NCBI RefSeq assembly: GCF_900109685.1
Contig: NZ_FOBB01000002.1
Coordinates: 428,085 to 492,084 of the forward strand
Source: Chitinophaga rupis
GTDB taxonomy: Bacteria > Bacteroidota > Bacteroidia > Chitinophagales > Chitinophagaceae
Reading direction: 5' to 3'
DNA: 64,000 nt
A program made the translations under genes and the position numbers. Below, piece after piece: positions 42,862-52,412 of this stretch (the stretch's first letter is position 1; each line of letters opens with the position of its first letter). The notes under the pieces were generated by a model that was not told the origin of the DNA, ran no database searches, and saw nothing but the letters and a program-made list of their open reading frames with translations.

Positions 42862-44787
42862 ATGGTAAAAAAGTCTTGGATCACCCCTTCATGGCTTATA
42901 CTGTTATTGGATCTTATGTACGCAGGCGCAGCAATGTTATTCGCTTTGCTGTTAAGATTAAACTTTGACCTGGATGCGTTCAGGAACTATCCCTTAAAGG
43001 ATATTTTCAGTATAGTCGTTGGCGTTACATTTGTTTTTTCCCTGTTGTTACGTACCTACAAGGGCGTAGTGCGTTACACCAGCGTAGCAGATATAGGCCG
43101 CATCTCCGGTTTAAGTTTCGTGTGTTCATTAGTGTATTATAATATAGAGAACATTAAGCTATTGAATGAAGGAGCTATGATCTTCCCCTTGTCTGTGATT
43201 GTCATTAACTTCTTTATCAGCATTTTTACCTGGTTATCTTATCGTTTAATAGTTAAATGGTTCTTCCGGTTCTACTGGCGGGAGCGTAATGAAAATAAGC
43301 TCAGGGCGGCCATCTATAACACCAGTCATTCCGGTGTAATGGTGCGCAAAATGATCAATGAAGATAATAATGCAAACATACGGGTAGTAGCCTTTCTTGA
43401 AAATACCAGCGTGCTTACCGGGAGGCGGTTGGAAGGATTACCTATTTATGCAGCCTGCAGCGCCTCTTTACAAAAGCTGGTAACACAGGAGCGTATTAAG
43501 CTGCTTATTATAGCAGATGAGCAGATAGAACCGGCATTGCTGAATGAGCTGGTAGACCAGTGCGCAGCGCTGAACATACGCGTGCAAAAGGTATTACCGG
43601 TAGATCAGTGGATCAGTGGCGGCTGGAACAATACGCAATTAAAAGACATCAATATCGAAGACCTGCTGGAACGTTCTGTTATCAATATACAGAACCAGCA
43701 GGTTAGCCGTAGTTTAAAAGGCCGGTATGTATTGGTAACCGGTGCTGCGGGCTCTATTGGCAGTGAGCTGGTTCGCCAGCTGATCAAGAATACGCCTGCC
43801 GCTATTATCATGTGCGATAACGCAGAATCAGCCTTGCATGAGCTGGAGCTGGAAGTAGCAGAAACTGCGCCGGACATACCGGTGGTTCCCTTTATTGGAG
43901 ATGTATGTGACCGTAACCGCATGCAGCAGCTGTTTGAAGTGTATGCGCCTACAGTGGTATACCATGCCGCCGCCTATAAGCATGTGCCCATGATGGAAAA
44001 AAATCCATCCATTGCCGTTACTAACAATGTAAGAGGTACGAAAATACTGGCAGAGCTGTCTGTAGAATATGAAGTGGAAAAGTTCATCATGGTATCTACA
44101 GACAAAGCAGTGAACCCAACCAACGTAATGGGCGCCTCTAAAAGAATAGCTGAGATCTTTATACAATCCTACAACCGCTACCTGCACGATACCTTTCAGA
44201 AGAATGGCAGCTTAGGCGTTGCACCGCCTACCCGTTTTATTACTACACGCTTTGGCAATGTGCTGGGCTCTAACGGTTCTGTTATTCCGCGCTTTAAGAA
44301 GCAGCTGGAAAATGGCGGCCCACTTACGGTTACACACCCTGAAATAACCCGTTACTTCATGACCATTCCCGAAGCCTGCCAGCTGGTGCTGGAGGCCGGT
44401 GCCATGGGAGAGGGCGGGGAGATCTTTGTTTTTGATATGGGCAAGCCCGTTAAGATTGCCGACCTGGCAGCAAAAATGATCCGCATGAGCGGACGTGAAC
44501 CTGATAAAGACATCAAGATCCTTTTCACCGGTTTACGCCCCGGTGAAAAGCTGTACGAAGAGCTGTTAAATACAGCAGAAAATACCCGGCCTACCTATCA
44601 CGACAAAATAATGATAGCCAGTGTACGGGAATATGATTTTGTGGAAGTATCGGAGCTGATCAAAGAATTGCTGAATACTGCACATGAACATTATATAACA
44701 CCTACGGTAACCCTCATGAAAAAGCTGGTGCCGGAGTTCATAAGCCGCAATTCCACCTTTGAGCAGCTGGACAAAATGAAATTATAA
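42862..44787 (+). CDS. Membrane-bound nucleotide-sugar 4,6-dehydratase (WbpM/PglF/CapD-like)
   Basis: A 641-aa protein with four N-terminal membrane helices, a CoA-binding-like Rossmann domain (FlaA1-type, about residues 130-270) and a C-terminal SDR domain with GAAGSIGSELVRQL near residue 294. VSTDKAVNPTNVMGASKR carries the active-site region. Relatives (PglF, WbpM, CapD) convert UDP-GlcNAc to the 4-keto-6-deoxy sugar, the first step to bacillosamine or QuiNAc/FucNAc. Together with the PglC/D/E-like genes at the right end this points to UDP-di-N-acetylbacillosamine synthesis. I chose ATG 42862 (MVKKSW); an earlier in-frame ATG at 42778 adds 28 residues. Confidence 0.88.
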   Translation: MVKKSWITPSWLILLLDLMYAGAAMLFALLLRLNFDLDAFRNYPLKDIFSIVVGVTFVFSLLLRTYKGVVRYTSVADIGRISGLSFVCSLVYYNIENIKLLNEGAMIFPLSVIVINFFISIFTWLSYRLIVKWFFRFYWRERNENKLRAAIYNTSHSGVMVRKMINEDNNANIRVVAFLENTSVLTGRRLEGLPIYAACSASLQKLVTQERIKLLIIADEQIEPALLNELVDQCAALNIRVQKVLPVDQWISGGWNNTQLKDINIEDLLERSVINIQNQQVSRSLKGRYVLVTGAAGSIGSELVRQLIKNTPAAIIMCDNAESALHELELEVAETAPDIPVVPFIGDVCDRNRMQQLFEVYAPTVVYHAAAYKHVPMMEKNPSIAVTNNVRGTKILAELSVEYEVEKFIMVSTDKAVNPTNVMGASKRIAEIFIQSYNRYLHDTFQKNGSLGVAPPTRFITTRFGNVLGSNGSVIPRFKKQLENGGPLTVTHPEITRYFMTIPEACQLVLEAGAMGEGGEIFVFDMGKPVKIADLAAKMIRMSGREPDKDIKILFTGLRPGEKLYEELLNTAENTRPTYHDKIMIASVREYDFVEVSELIKELLNTAHEHYITPTVTLMKKLVPEFISRNSTFEQLDKMKL

Positions 44788-44862
44788 GTGAACTATTAAT
44801 ACTAACCCATCAAAAGAAGTTAATTAGAATAAGGCATGATTAGACCGGAGAAACGCGTATGC

Positions 44863-45669
44863 ATGAGCGTAAAAAAATGGCTGCAGTGTTTTATTGGAGG
44901 AATTTTTTACTTGTATTGTTCATCCTGTTCGGCGCCCAAGAACATTACTTACTTCCAGGATATGCCGGATACCGCAAGATATAGGATGGTAGCCATGGCC
45001 GCCTTTAATACCCCGGTTATACAGCCGGATGACATACTACAGGTATCCATACAAACCCTCGATCCTAATGCAACAGCGCTGTTAAACCAGCAGAATACCG
45101 CCAACTGGCCTGTGTCGGCAACAAGCCCCAGTAGCAGCACGGGCGCCGGTGTTATTGCAGGCTACCTGGTGGATAAGGAAGGATATGTAATACTTCCCCT
45201 GATCGGGAAGGTAATGGTGAAAAATAAAACCACGGACCAGGTACGGGATACCGTACGTACCAAAGCCGCTGAATTTTATAAAGACCCGGTAGTGAATGTA
45301 CGTTTTGCAAACTTTAAGATCACGGTGCTGGGTGAGGTAACCCGGCCCGCCTCTTACGTAATGCCAAATGAAAAAATAACGCTGCTGGATGCCATCGGCG
45401 CCGCGGGAGATCTTACCATCTACGGCCGGCGTGAAAATATATTGCTGATAAGGGATAATAATGGTAACAAGGAGTTCATACGCTTTAATCTGAACGATAG
45501 TAAAATATTCAGCTCACCTTACTTCTATTTGCGGCAGGGCGATGTGGTGTATGTAGAACCGAATAAATCCAAAGTTGTATCTACTGATGTAGCTCAGGTA
45601 AGAAGGATTTCCATTATGGCTACCGTATTAACCCTCTTAATTGTAGTTGCATCAAGAGTTAAGTTTTAA
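44863..45669 (+). CDS. Polysaccharide export lipoprotein (Wza/BexD-like)
   Basis: Outer-membrane polysaccharide export protein of 268 aa. The N-terminus is a lipoprotein signal (WLQCFIGGIFYLYCSSCSAPKN) with probable acylation at a Cys of the CSSC group. The Poly_export domain (QPDDILQVSIQTLDPNATAL) and an SLBB domain (FKITVLGEVTRPASYVMPNE) follow, ending with a single membrane helix (ISIMATVLTLLIVVAS). The latter resembles the C-terminal helix of Wza. An ATG at 44836 adds nine residues. It lies 3 nt before the Wzc-like gene and pairs with it in the export machinery. Confidence 0.92.
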   Translation: MSVKKWLQCFIGGIFYLYCSSCSAPKNITYFQDMPDTARYRMVAMAAFNTPVIQPDDILQVSIQTLDPNATALLNQQNTANWPVSATSPSSSTGAGVIAGYLVDKEGYVILPLIGKVMVKNKTTDQVRDTVRTKAAEFYKDPVVNVRFANFKITVLGEVTRPASYVMPNEKITLLDAIGAAGDLTIYGRRENILLIRDNNGNKEFIRFNLNDSKIFSSPYFYLRQGDVVYVEPNKSKVVSTDVAQVRRISIMATVLTLLIVVASRVKF

Positions 45670-45672
45670 TTT

Positions 45673-48066
45673 ATGAATGAGAAAACACAGGTTAATGGGA
45701 TGAATGGCATGGATGCCGTATTTCAAACTGATGAAAGACAGAACGCGGCAGGGGACCTTAGAAAAACCCTGGACCGGCTGATGCGGCATTGGTATTGGTT
45801 TGTGCTTTGCGCTATCCTGGGGCTTTTCCTTTCCTGGCTATACCTGCGCTATGCAACACCCAGCTATAAAATAAAGGGAAAGATATTGGTGCAGGACGAT
45901 CAAAAGGGCAGCGACCTGCCCGGCGAAGAGATCCTGAACCAGCTGCAGATGTTTAACAATAAAAGCAGCGTGGATAATGAAGTGGAGATCCTGAAATCCC
46001 GCTCGCTGATGGAAAAAGTGGTAAGGGATATGGAGCTGAACACCACTTACTTTGTAGAAGGCCGGGTGAAAAAAACAGAGCAGTTTGTAAAGCTGCCGTT
46101 CACCTTTCACTGGCTTACCCTGAAGGATACGCTGGATGAAGTAAAGTATGTGCTGAAACCACTCAATGAAAAAGAATTCACCCTCAACTATAAGGATGTT
46201 TCCCGGAAAGCCGCCTGGAACGATACCCTGCATCTGCCGGAAGGCATTGTATGGATCCGCCGGAACGATCTTTTTCCGCTGCAGAATGATGAATACCTGA
46301 TAAAAATGCAGTCAATAGATAACACCGTGAGCGATTATCAGCTGCTGCTGGATATTGATATACCCAACAAACAGGTAAGCACCATTGACCTGGCGCTAAC
46401 CGCCACCATTCCCGATAAGGGGGAGAAGGTGCTGAACAAGCTGCTGGATGCATACCTGCAGGCCAGTGTAGAAGATAAGAACCGCATAGCAGACAGCACT
46501 ATTTCCTTTATAGATAACCGCCTGGTAATAGTAAGCGCAGAACTGGCCGGCGTGGAAAAAGACATTCAGCAGTTCAAACAATCCAACCAGCTGGCTAATC
46601 TGGAAGAGCAGTCCAAGCTGCTGGTAGCTACCACCGGCGACCTTTCCAAACAGCTTACAGAGCAGCAGGTGCGTTTAAGTATAGTAGAAACGCTGGAACA
46701 ATATATCCGGGATGAACAAAATAATAAGCGGGTAGTACCTTCCTCTTTAATTATACAGGATCCTACTTTTATAGCCCTGGTGGAAAAGTATAATTCCCTT
46801 CAGCTGGAACGGGAAAGAGCGTTGTTGTCCAACACGGAAATGAACCCGTTTGTACAGAATTTAAACCAGCAGCTGAAAGGGCTGCGCACAGACCTGCAGA
46901 ATAACCTGGCATCTCTGAAGCAGGGCATTCAGGCGGGGCTTGCAGGACTGCAGCATAATGCAAATGTAGTTAGCAGTGAGATCCGCAGCGTACCCGGTAA
47001 GGAACGCATTTTCCTGGATTACTCCCGGCAGCAAACCGTAAAGCAGGAGCTGTATTTATTCCTGCTAAAAAAGCGGGAAGAATCCGCCATCTCCAAATCA
47101 TCCAATATAGCCATTGCAAGGATCATAGATCGTGGGAAAAGTGAACCGCTGCCGTTTAAGCCACGGCGCGCATTAACCTATTTGCTGGGCCTTATTGGAG
47201 GTATCCTGTTATTGTCTGCCTGGCTGTATTTGCGCGAGCTTTTAAACCGCCGTGTCACTGATAAGGAAGATATTACTAAAAATACCCCCGCACCCATCCT
47301 GGCAGAGATTGGGCATAATGCCCACCATGAAAGGGTAGTGGTGGAAAAAGAATCCCGCAGCCCGGTTGCAGAGCAGTTCAGGGCCATGCGCACCAACCTG
47401 CAGTTCATACTCTCCGGTAAAAAAGAGAAGGTGATACTGCTTACCTCCAGCATGAGCGGGGAAGGTAAATCCTTTGTAGCCACCAACCTGGCGGCCGTAC
47501 TGGCCCTGTCGGGCAAAAGTGTGGTATTAATGGAAATGGACCTGCGCAAGCCTAAAATATCCCAGATGCTGGGGCTTCCCAACCAGGTAGGGTTCAGCAC
47601 CTATGCTATTGGAAAGGTATCGCTGGATGAGCTGATAAAACCTTCCGGTATCCACGACAATTTCTGGTTAATACCTTCCGGCCCCATTCCGCCTAACCCG
47701 GTAGAACTCTTGTTGCTGGAACGCACAGAGCAGCTTTTTGCGGAGCTGAAAGAGCAGTTTGATTACGTGATCATAGATACAGCCCCTATTGGTCTGGTGA
47801 CCGATGCACAGATCCTGGGACGCTTTGCAGATGCGACGCTTTACCTGATCAGGCAGGGATACACATTTAAACAACAGGTGCAGTTAACCAAAGAACTATA
47901 CCAACAGCGGAAGCTGCCTAAGATCAACTTAGTAGTGAATGACATAAAAGCAAAGGATGGTTATGGATATGGATACGGCTACGGTTACGGATATGGCTAC
48001 GGTTACGAAGAAACGGGCACTGTGAATGTATTCACAAGAATAAGGAATACGCTGGTACGGAAATAA
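45673..48066 (+). CDS. Wzc-like polysaccharide copolymerase / tyrosine autokinase
   Basis: A 797-aa inner-membrane protein controlling polymer length and export. Two membrane helices (about residues 40-60 and 495-515) flank a large periplasmic, coiled-coil-rich Wzz domain. The cytoplasmic BY-kinase has Walker A SSMSGEGKSFVATNLAAVL, Walker A' VVLMEMDLRKPK and Walker B VIIDTAPIGLVTDA. The C-terminus carries eight Gly-Tyr dipeptides (residues 763-778), a tyrosine cluster that is the likely autophosphorylation site. The gene lies 3 nt after the export lipoprotein. Confidence 0.93.
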   Translation: MNEKTQVNGMNGMDAVFQTDERQNAAGDLRKTLDRLMRHWYWFVLCAILGLFLSWLYLRYATPSYKIKGKILVQDDQKGSDLPGEEILNQLQMFNNKSSVDNEVEILKSRSLMEKVVRDMELNTTYFVEGRVKKTEQFVKLPFTFHWLTLKDTLDEVKYVLKPLNEKEFTLNYKDVSRKAAWNDTLHLPEGIVWIRRNDLFPLQNDEYLIKMQSIDNTVSDYQLLLDIDIPNKQVSTIDLALTATIPDKGEKVLNKLLDAYLQASVEDKNRIADSTISFIDNRLVIVSAELAGVEKDIQQFKQSNQLANLEEQSKLLVATTGDLSKQLTEQQVRLSIVETLEQYIRDEQNNKRVVPSSLIIQDPTFIALVEKYNSLQLERERALLSNTEMNPFVQNLNQQLKGLRTDLQNNLASLKQGIQAGLAGLQHNANVVSSEIRSVPGKERIFLDYSRQQTVKQELYLFLLKKREESAISKSSNIAIARIIDRGKSEPLPFKPRRALTYLLGLIGGILLLSAWLYLRELLNRRVTDKEDITKNTPAPILAEIGHNAHHERVVVEKESRSPVAEQFRAMRTNLQFILSGKKEKVILLTSSMSGEGKSFVATNLAAVLALSGKSVVLMEMDLRKPKISQMLGLPNQVGFSTYAIGKVSLDELIKPSGIHDNFWLIPSGPIPPNPVELLLLERTEQLFAELKEQFDYVIIDTAPIGLVTDAQILGRFADATLYLIRQGYTFKQQVQLTKELYQQRKLPKINLVVNDIKAKDGYGYGYGYGYGYGYGYEETGTVNVFTRIRNTLVRK
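47959..48006 (+). repeat. Hexanucleotide (GGN TAY)8 tract in the wzc-like gene
   Basis: Eight in-frame GGN-TAY units encode the Gly-Tyr cluster. Wobble positions vary (GGT, GGA, GGC; TAT, TAC), so the tract is imperfect as DNA but perfect as protein. Copy-number change would alter tyrosine number without breaking the frame. Confidence 0.9.
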
Positions 48067-48087
48067 CAATAAATACCCCCTTATAAT

Positions 48088-49407
48088 ATGCACAACAACG
48101 GAAAATTTAATAAGGTGGAGAACGCCAGGATTGCCATTATAGGCCTGGGATACGTTGGTCTGCCGCTGGCTTTAGAGTTTGCCAAAAAATATGATACACT
48201 GGGGTTTGATATTAACCAGGACCGGGTAGAGGAACTGCAGAAGGGAAAAGACCGCACACAGGAAGCCAGCATAACGGACCTGAAAAAAGTGCTGGCACTA
48301 AAACATGAAGGTAAAAAACAGGTAGGGCTAACATTGTCTTTTGATAAGAATGATCTTAGCCGCTATAATACCTTTATTGTTACAGTGCCTACGCCCATTG
48401 ACCAGTTCAAGGCGCCCGACCTGCGGCCCTTATTAAAGGCATCTGAAATGCTGGGCTCCATCCTTAAAACCGGTGATATTGTTATTTATGAATCTACTGT
48501 ATACCCCGGATGTACGGAAGAAGAATGCATACCCGTGCTGGAAAAAGTATCGGGGTTAAAATTCAATAAGGATTTTTTTGTGGGATACTCCCCCGAGCGT
48601 ATTAACCCTGGCGATAAGATCAATACCCTTACGAAAATAAAAAAAGTAACCAGCGGTTCCACACCGGATATAGCCTGCCGGGTAGATGGCTTGTATGCTT
48701 CCGTTATTGAAGCGGGTACGCATAAGGCATCCAGCATAAAAGTGGCCGAAGCATCCAAAGCCATTGAAAATGCCCAGCGGGATCTGAACATCTCTTTTGT
48801 AAATGAGCTGGCGCTGATCTTTGACCGTATTGGTATTGATACCAATGATGTGATCGAAGCTGCCGGCACCAAATGGAATTTTCTGAAATACAAACCAGGC
48901 CTGGTGGGCGGTCATTGCATAGGCGTAGACCCCTATTACCTGGCGCATAAGGCAGAAGCCCTGGGGTATAACCCGCAGGTAATACTTTCCGGCAGAAGGG
49001 TAAATGACCATGTAGGGCACTTTGTAGCCAATAAGGTAGTAAAGCTGATGATTGAAAAAGATCATAAAATAAAAGGCTCCCGGGCGCTGATCATGGGCAT
49101 AACCTTTAAGGAGAATTGCCCGGATGTGCGCAATACCAGGGTAGTGGATATATATTATGAGCTGAAGCAGTTTGGCCTGCAGGTAGATATTTATGATCCC
49201 TGGGCAGATGCTGCTGAGGTAAAACATGAATATGGCCTGGATGTATTGAGCAAGCTGGATTGTAATACCGTATATGATGCCATTGTAGTAGCTGTGGCGC
49301 ACAATGAGTTCCTGAATTTTGATTATGAAAAGGTGAAACGCAATAACGGGGTAATATTTGATACAAAAGCCTGCCTGGACCGGCGGCTGGTGGATGCCCG
49401 GTTATAA
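48088..49407 (+). CDS. UDP-N-acetylhexosamine 6-dehydrogenase (WbpO/TviB-like)
   Basis: A 439-aa nucleotide-sugar dehydrogenase oxidising C6 of a UDP-N-acetylhexosamine twice to the uronic acid. NAD motif is IAIIGLGYVGLPLALEF; the catalytic Cys is C277 in GLVGGHCIGVDPYYLAHKA; middle motif is AEASKAIENAQRDLNISFVNEL. The sequence fits the WbpO/TviB/WecC group rather than UDP-glucose dehydrogenase. The wecB gene downstream could feed it (UDP-ManNAc to UDP-ManNAcA), or it could act on UDP-GlcNAc/GalNAc. It implies that the polymer is acidic. Confidence 0.9.
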   Translation: MHNNGKFNKVENARIAIIGLGYVGLPLALEFAKKYDTLGFDINQDRVEELQKGKDRTQEASITDLKKVLALKHEGKKQVGLTLSFDKNDLSRYNTFIVTVPTPIDQFKAPDLRPLLKASEMLGSILKTGDIVIYESTVYPGCTEEECIPVLEKVSGLKFNKDFFVGYSPERINPGDKINTLTKIKKVTSGSTPDIACRVDGLYASVIEAGTHKASSIKVAEASKAIENAQRDLNISFVNELALIFDRIGIDTNDVIEAAGTKWNFLKYKPGLVGGHCIGVDPYYLAHKAEALGYNPQVILSGRRVNDHVGHFVANKVVKLMIEKDHKIKGSRALIMGITFKENCPDVRNTRVVDIYYELKQFGLQVDIYDPWADAAEVKHEYGLDVLSKLDCNTVYDAIVVAVAHNEFLNFDYEKVKRNNGVIFDTKACLDRRLVDARL

Positions 49408-49421
49408 ATAAACCATACGAT

Positions 49422-50987
49422 ATGCTGAACATAGAGGGCGTGCAAGCAAGAATAGGTCCTTTTTTTTCCAGGAAGATACATGCCATTTTTAGGGTGGATA
49501 CGAAAGCCGGAATGGCTAAAAAGATCTCACAAGGCATTATATGGACCTTCTTTAGCACCATAGTATTCAGAAGCATTATTTTTTTAACATCCGTTTGCGT
49601 GGCCAGGATATTAAACCGGGAAGGTTTTGGCGAGTTTGGCATGGTGCGGGCAACGGTAGATATGTTTGTTGCCTTTGCTGGATTCGGGCTTGGAATGACC
49701 ACTACCAGATTTGTAGCAGAATATAAGCTTAGCGATAAAGTCAAAACGGGGCGTATTATCAGGCTGTCTGCAGTGGTGTCCTGGATAATAGGTTCCGCGG
49801 TAGGGCTGATATTAATAAGTAGCGCGAATGCGCTGGCCACCCGCTCATTGCATGCGCCGGATCTTGCAAATGATATTAAATATGGTGCAGTGGCCATCCT
49901 TTTTTATTCCATTAACACCGCACAAAATGGAACCCTGGCAGGGTTTGAAGCGTTTAAAAGCATTGCAAAGATAAATATGATCGCCGGGTCAGTAAACTTT
50001 CCCATATCCATTCTGCTGGTCTGGTATTTTGGAATAGAAGGGGCCGTAATAGGCCTTGCTACTAATGCGGTGATCATAGCAATATTAGGCTTCTTTGAAG
50101 TGCGGAAAGCAGCAAGGAAGTATGATATAAATGTAAACGAGAATGGCGCATTAAAAGAATATAAAGTGCTTACCCATTTCAGTTTGCCCGCCGTGTTAGG
50201 TAATATACTTATCCTGCCTGTAACCTGGTTTTGTAACGCCATCCTGGTTAAACAGCCTAATGGCTTTGAAGATCTGGGAATATATAATGCCGGCTTAAGC
50301 ATTATGTTAATGGCAAATGTTGTGAATAACATGCTGGGGCAGGTATTAATGCCTTATGCAGTGCTGAACTTCAAAACCAGGAGTAAGAAGTTTGAAATGC
50401 TGAATAGCATGATGCCCTGGGCAATCGGTATCCTGATCTCTCTGCCCTGTATGTTTGTTCCCGAAATTGGGGATATGCTGTTTGGTAAGAATTTTTCGGG
50501 GAGTGAATTAAGAGCAACCATCATGATCATTATGATCAGCACTATTATTATTTCACACCGGCAGGGAATAGTCAGGAATATTGCCGCCGGCAGTTATATG
50601 TGGTGGAATGTGTTGAATAATTGCTGCTGGGGCATTATTGCGCTGGCGGTAATGTATCTGCTGAGAAATAAAGGCGCTGAGGGCAGGGCGGCTGCATTTG
50701 GGATAGCCTATGTGTGCAGCACTGTGATCTTTATTCCGTTTTACTATCAAAAGAAGCTGTGCGACCATCATTTCATTGCATCTCCTGAATCCATAATGAT
50801 ATGGCTGCTGGTTTTTTTCTCCTTTGGTCTGTTATACTTTATGCATATGGGAAGCTTGCTTGCGCGCGGAGTTATGTTAATGGTAACATTAACGATCATC
50901 CTGATGTTATTTATCAGGTATTATAAAAAGTATGTGTTGCAAACAAAAGTGAAGGCCGTTCTGAATAAACAGGAAGCGTATGAATAA
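49422..50987 (+). CDS. Wzx-type oligosaccharide flippase
   Basis: A 521-aa polysaccharide transporter of the MOP superfamily with about 12-14 membrane helices, flipping the lipid-linked repeat unit to the periplasmic face. MAKKISQGIIWTFFSTIVFR followed by VARILNREGFGEFGMVRA is the characteristic N-terminal region. An ATG at 49512 would start exactly at MAKKIS; the first 30 residues are less hydrophobic and may be an extension. The end overlaps the next frame by 8 nt. Confidence 0.88.
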   Translation: MLNIEGVQARIGPFFSRKIHAIFRVDTKAGMAKKISQGIIWTFFSTIVFRSIIFLTSVCVARILNREGFGEFGMVRATVDMFVAFAGFGLGMTTTRFVAEYKLSDKVKTGRIIRLSAVVSWIIGSAVGLILISSANALATRSLHAPDLANDIKYGAVAILFYSINTAQNGTLAGFEAFKSIAKINMIAGSVNFPISILLVWYFGIEGAVIGLATNAVIIAILGFFEVRKAARKYDINVNENGALKEYKVLTHFSLPAVLGNILILPVTWFCNAILVKQPNGFEDLGIYNAGLSIMLMANVVNNMLGQVLMPYAVLNFKTRSKKFEMLNSMMPWAIGILISLPCMFVPEIGDMLFGKNFSGSELRATIMIIMISTIIISHRQGIVRNIAAGSYMWWNVLNNCCWGIIALAVMYLLRNKGAEGRAAAFGIAYVCSTVIFIPFYYQKKLCDHHFIASPESIMIWLLVFFSFGLLYFMHMGSLLARGVMLMVTLTIILMLFIRYYKKYVLQTKVKAVLNKQEAYE

Positions 50988-52410
50988 CTTGTTATTTTAT
51001 ATCATTAATGTTTTTCTGATCGCGGTAAGCCTGTCAAGTGATCATCAATTTGTTTTTCAGTATTCTTTTGTGTTTTATATTATACAACTCATTCTTTTCT
51101 TTTTAAACTCCCGGCATGCGGTCAGTAAATCGTCACTTTTTTTGAGTCCCTCATTTTTAACCCTTGTATACCTGTGCCTGAATTTTGCATTAGGTGAATA
51201 TATGGTGTCCAGGCATTATGGCTTCTCTGATCTATACTATAAAGCCATCCAGGACAGCAAGAACTTAAACTGGGTAACCGCATATTTCCTGTTGTGTAAT
51301 ATTGTTGTTTACCTGGCGATTCCGGTGCATTTAAGGGAAGGAAGAATGACGGTGAAAGCAACAGCCGTACCTGCTGCTGCTAAATGGGTGCTGGTTAATA
51401 ATACAGGCGCCTACCTTATTATAAGCTGTATTGCTTTATTGATCCTGGGTTTTATATCTATTGACCTGTCTGTTCTGGGAGGAAGCGGCAATTTTAGTTA
51501 TGTTTTCCAGGTAGCCATTGCAATACCATTATGTTTTATACTGTCTATAGAGAAAAGGAGTTACCGCTGGCCGCTTTTTGTACTGATCCTGGCCTTCTTT
51601 ATGGCTGGCCACTTTGGTTCTAAACGGGAGATCCTGTATATTTTTTTACTGATCCTGCTTGCAGAGGTTATTATGGGTAATATCCGCTTAAATTTTTCGG
51701 TTAGGAGAATAATCCTGTTTTCGGTTTTAGGAGCTGTGATCTTCTATATAATTATCATCTCTTCCATATTACGCGGGTATGGAAATTATAATGTAAAGAA
51801 CATCTTTGACGCCAATGATTATGTTTCCGTTTATATGCGCGAGGATTATTTTATGGATGCCCTGGTTAGCAACCTGGAGGTAAATGCGGTTTATGGTAAC
51901 TCTGCTAATGCGGCAAATTATGTATTTGCCGGGAAAACAGACCTGCTGAATGGCAGCACCTTTCTGAAGGTACTGTTTATACCGGTGCCAAGGTCCGCTT
52001 TCCCTGAAAAACCCAAAAGCATGGTTGATATCTATACCGCCAGGTTTATGCCGGCATTAAGACGGGATGGAGGTTCATTGCCGGTAATACTATACACGGA
52101 GCTATTATGGAACTTTCATTTCCTGGGATTACCACTGCTTTTTTTCTTCTATAGATATTTTAATAAGTTATGTAGCGCTGCTTTTTTGCAGCTTAAAAAT
52201 GGCATGTTGTCTTTTAGGAATATGAGCATAGTATTCCTATATGTTACTTTCATTCAGTTTGTAAGAGGCTCAGGAATGGATATGTGGTTGTTATACTACC
52301 TTTTATCTATCCCCTCATTGTTAATATTGGAATACCTGTTAAAGGCAAAATATTTTCATGTGCAAAAAGAGACCCGGTTTAATGAAAGTAATTTATTATT
52401 AAATACATAG
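50980..52410 (+). CDS. Wzy-like O-antigen/EPS polymerase
   Basis: A 476-aa protein with about 12 membrane helices and a large loop near residues 260-360, the typical topology of Wzy polymerases. It has low sequence similarity to any defined group, as usual for Wzy. The place between the flippase and a glycosyltransferase, with an 8-nt overlap upstream and 2 nt to the next gene, supports the role. No motif allows naming the linkage. AT content is visibly higher than in neighbouring genes, common for flippase and polymerase genes. Confidence 0.75.
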   Translation: MNNLLFYIINVFLIAVSLSSDHQFVFQYSFVFYIIQLILFFLNSRHAVSKSSLFLSPSFLTLVYLCLNFALGEYMVSRHYGFSDLYYKAIQDSKNLNWVTAYFLLCNIVVYLAIPVHLREGRMTVKATAVPAAAKWVLVNNTGAYLIISCIALLILGFISIDLSVLGGSGNFSYVFQVAIAIPLCFILSIEKRSYRWPLFVLILAFFMAGHFGSKREILYIFLLILLAEVIMGNIRLNFSVRRIILFSVLGAVIFYIIIISSILRGYGNYNVKNIFDANDYVSVYMREDYFMDALVSNLEVNAVYGNSANAANYVFAGKTDLLNGSTFLKVLFIPVPRSAFPEKPKSMVDIYTARFMPALRRDGGSLPVILYTELLWNFHFLGLPLLFFFYRYFNKLCSAAFLQLKNGMLSFRNMSIVFLYVTFIQFVRGSGMDMWLLYYLLSIPSLLILEYLLKAKYFHVQKETRFNESNLLLNT

Positions 52411-52412
52411 TT

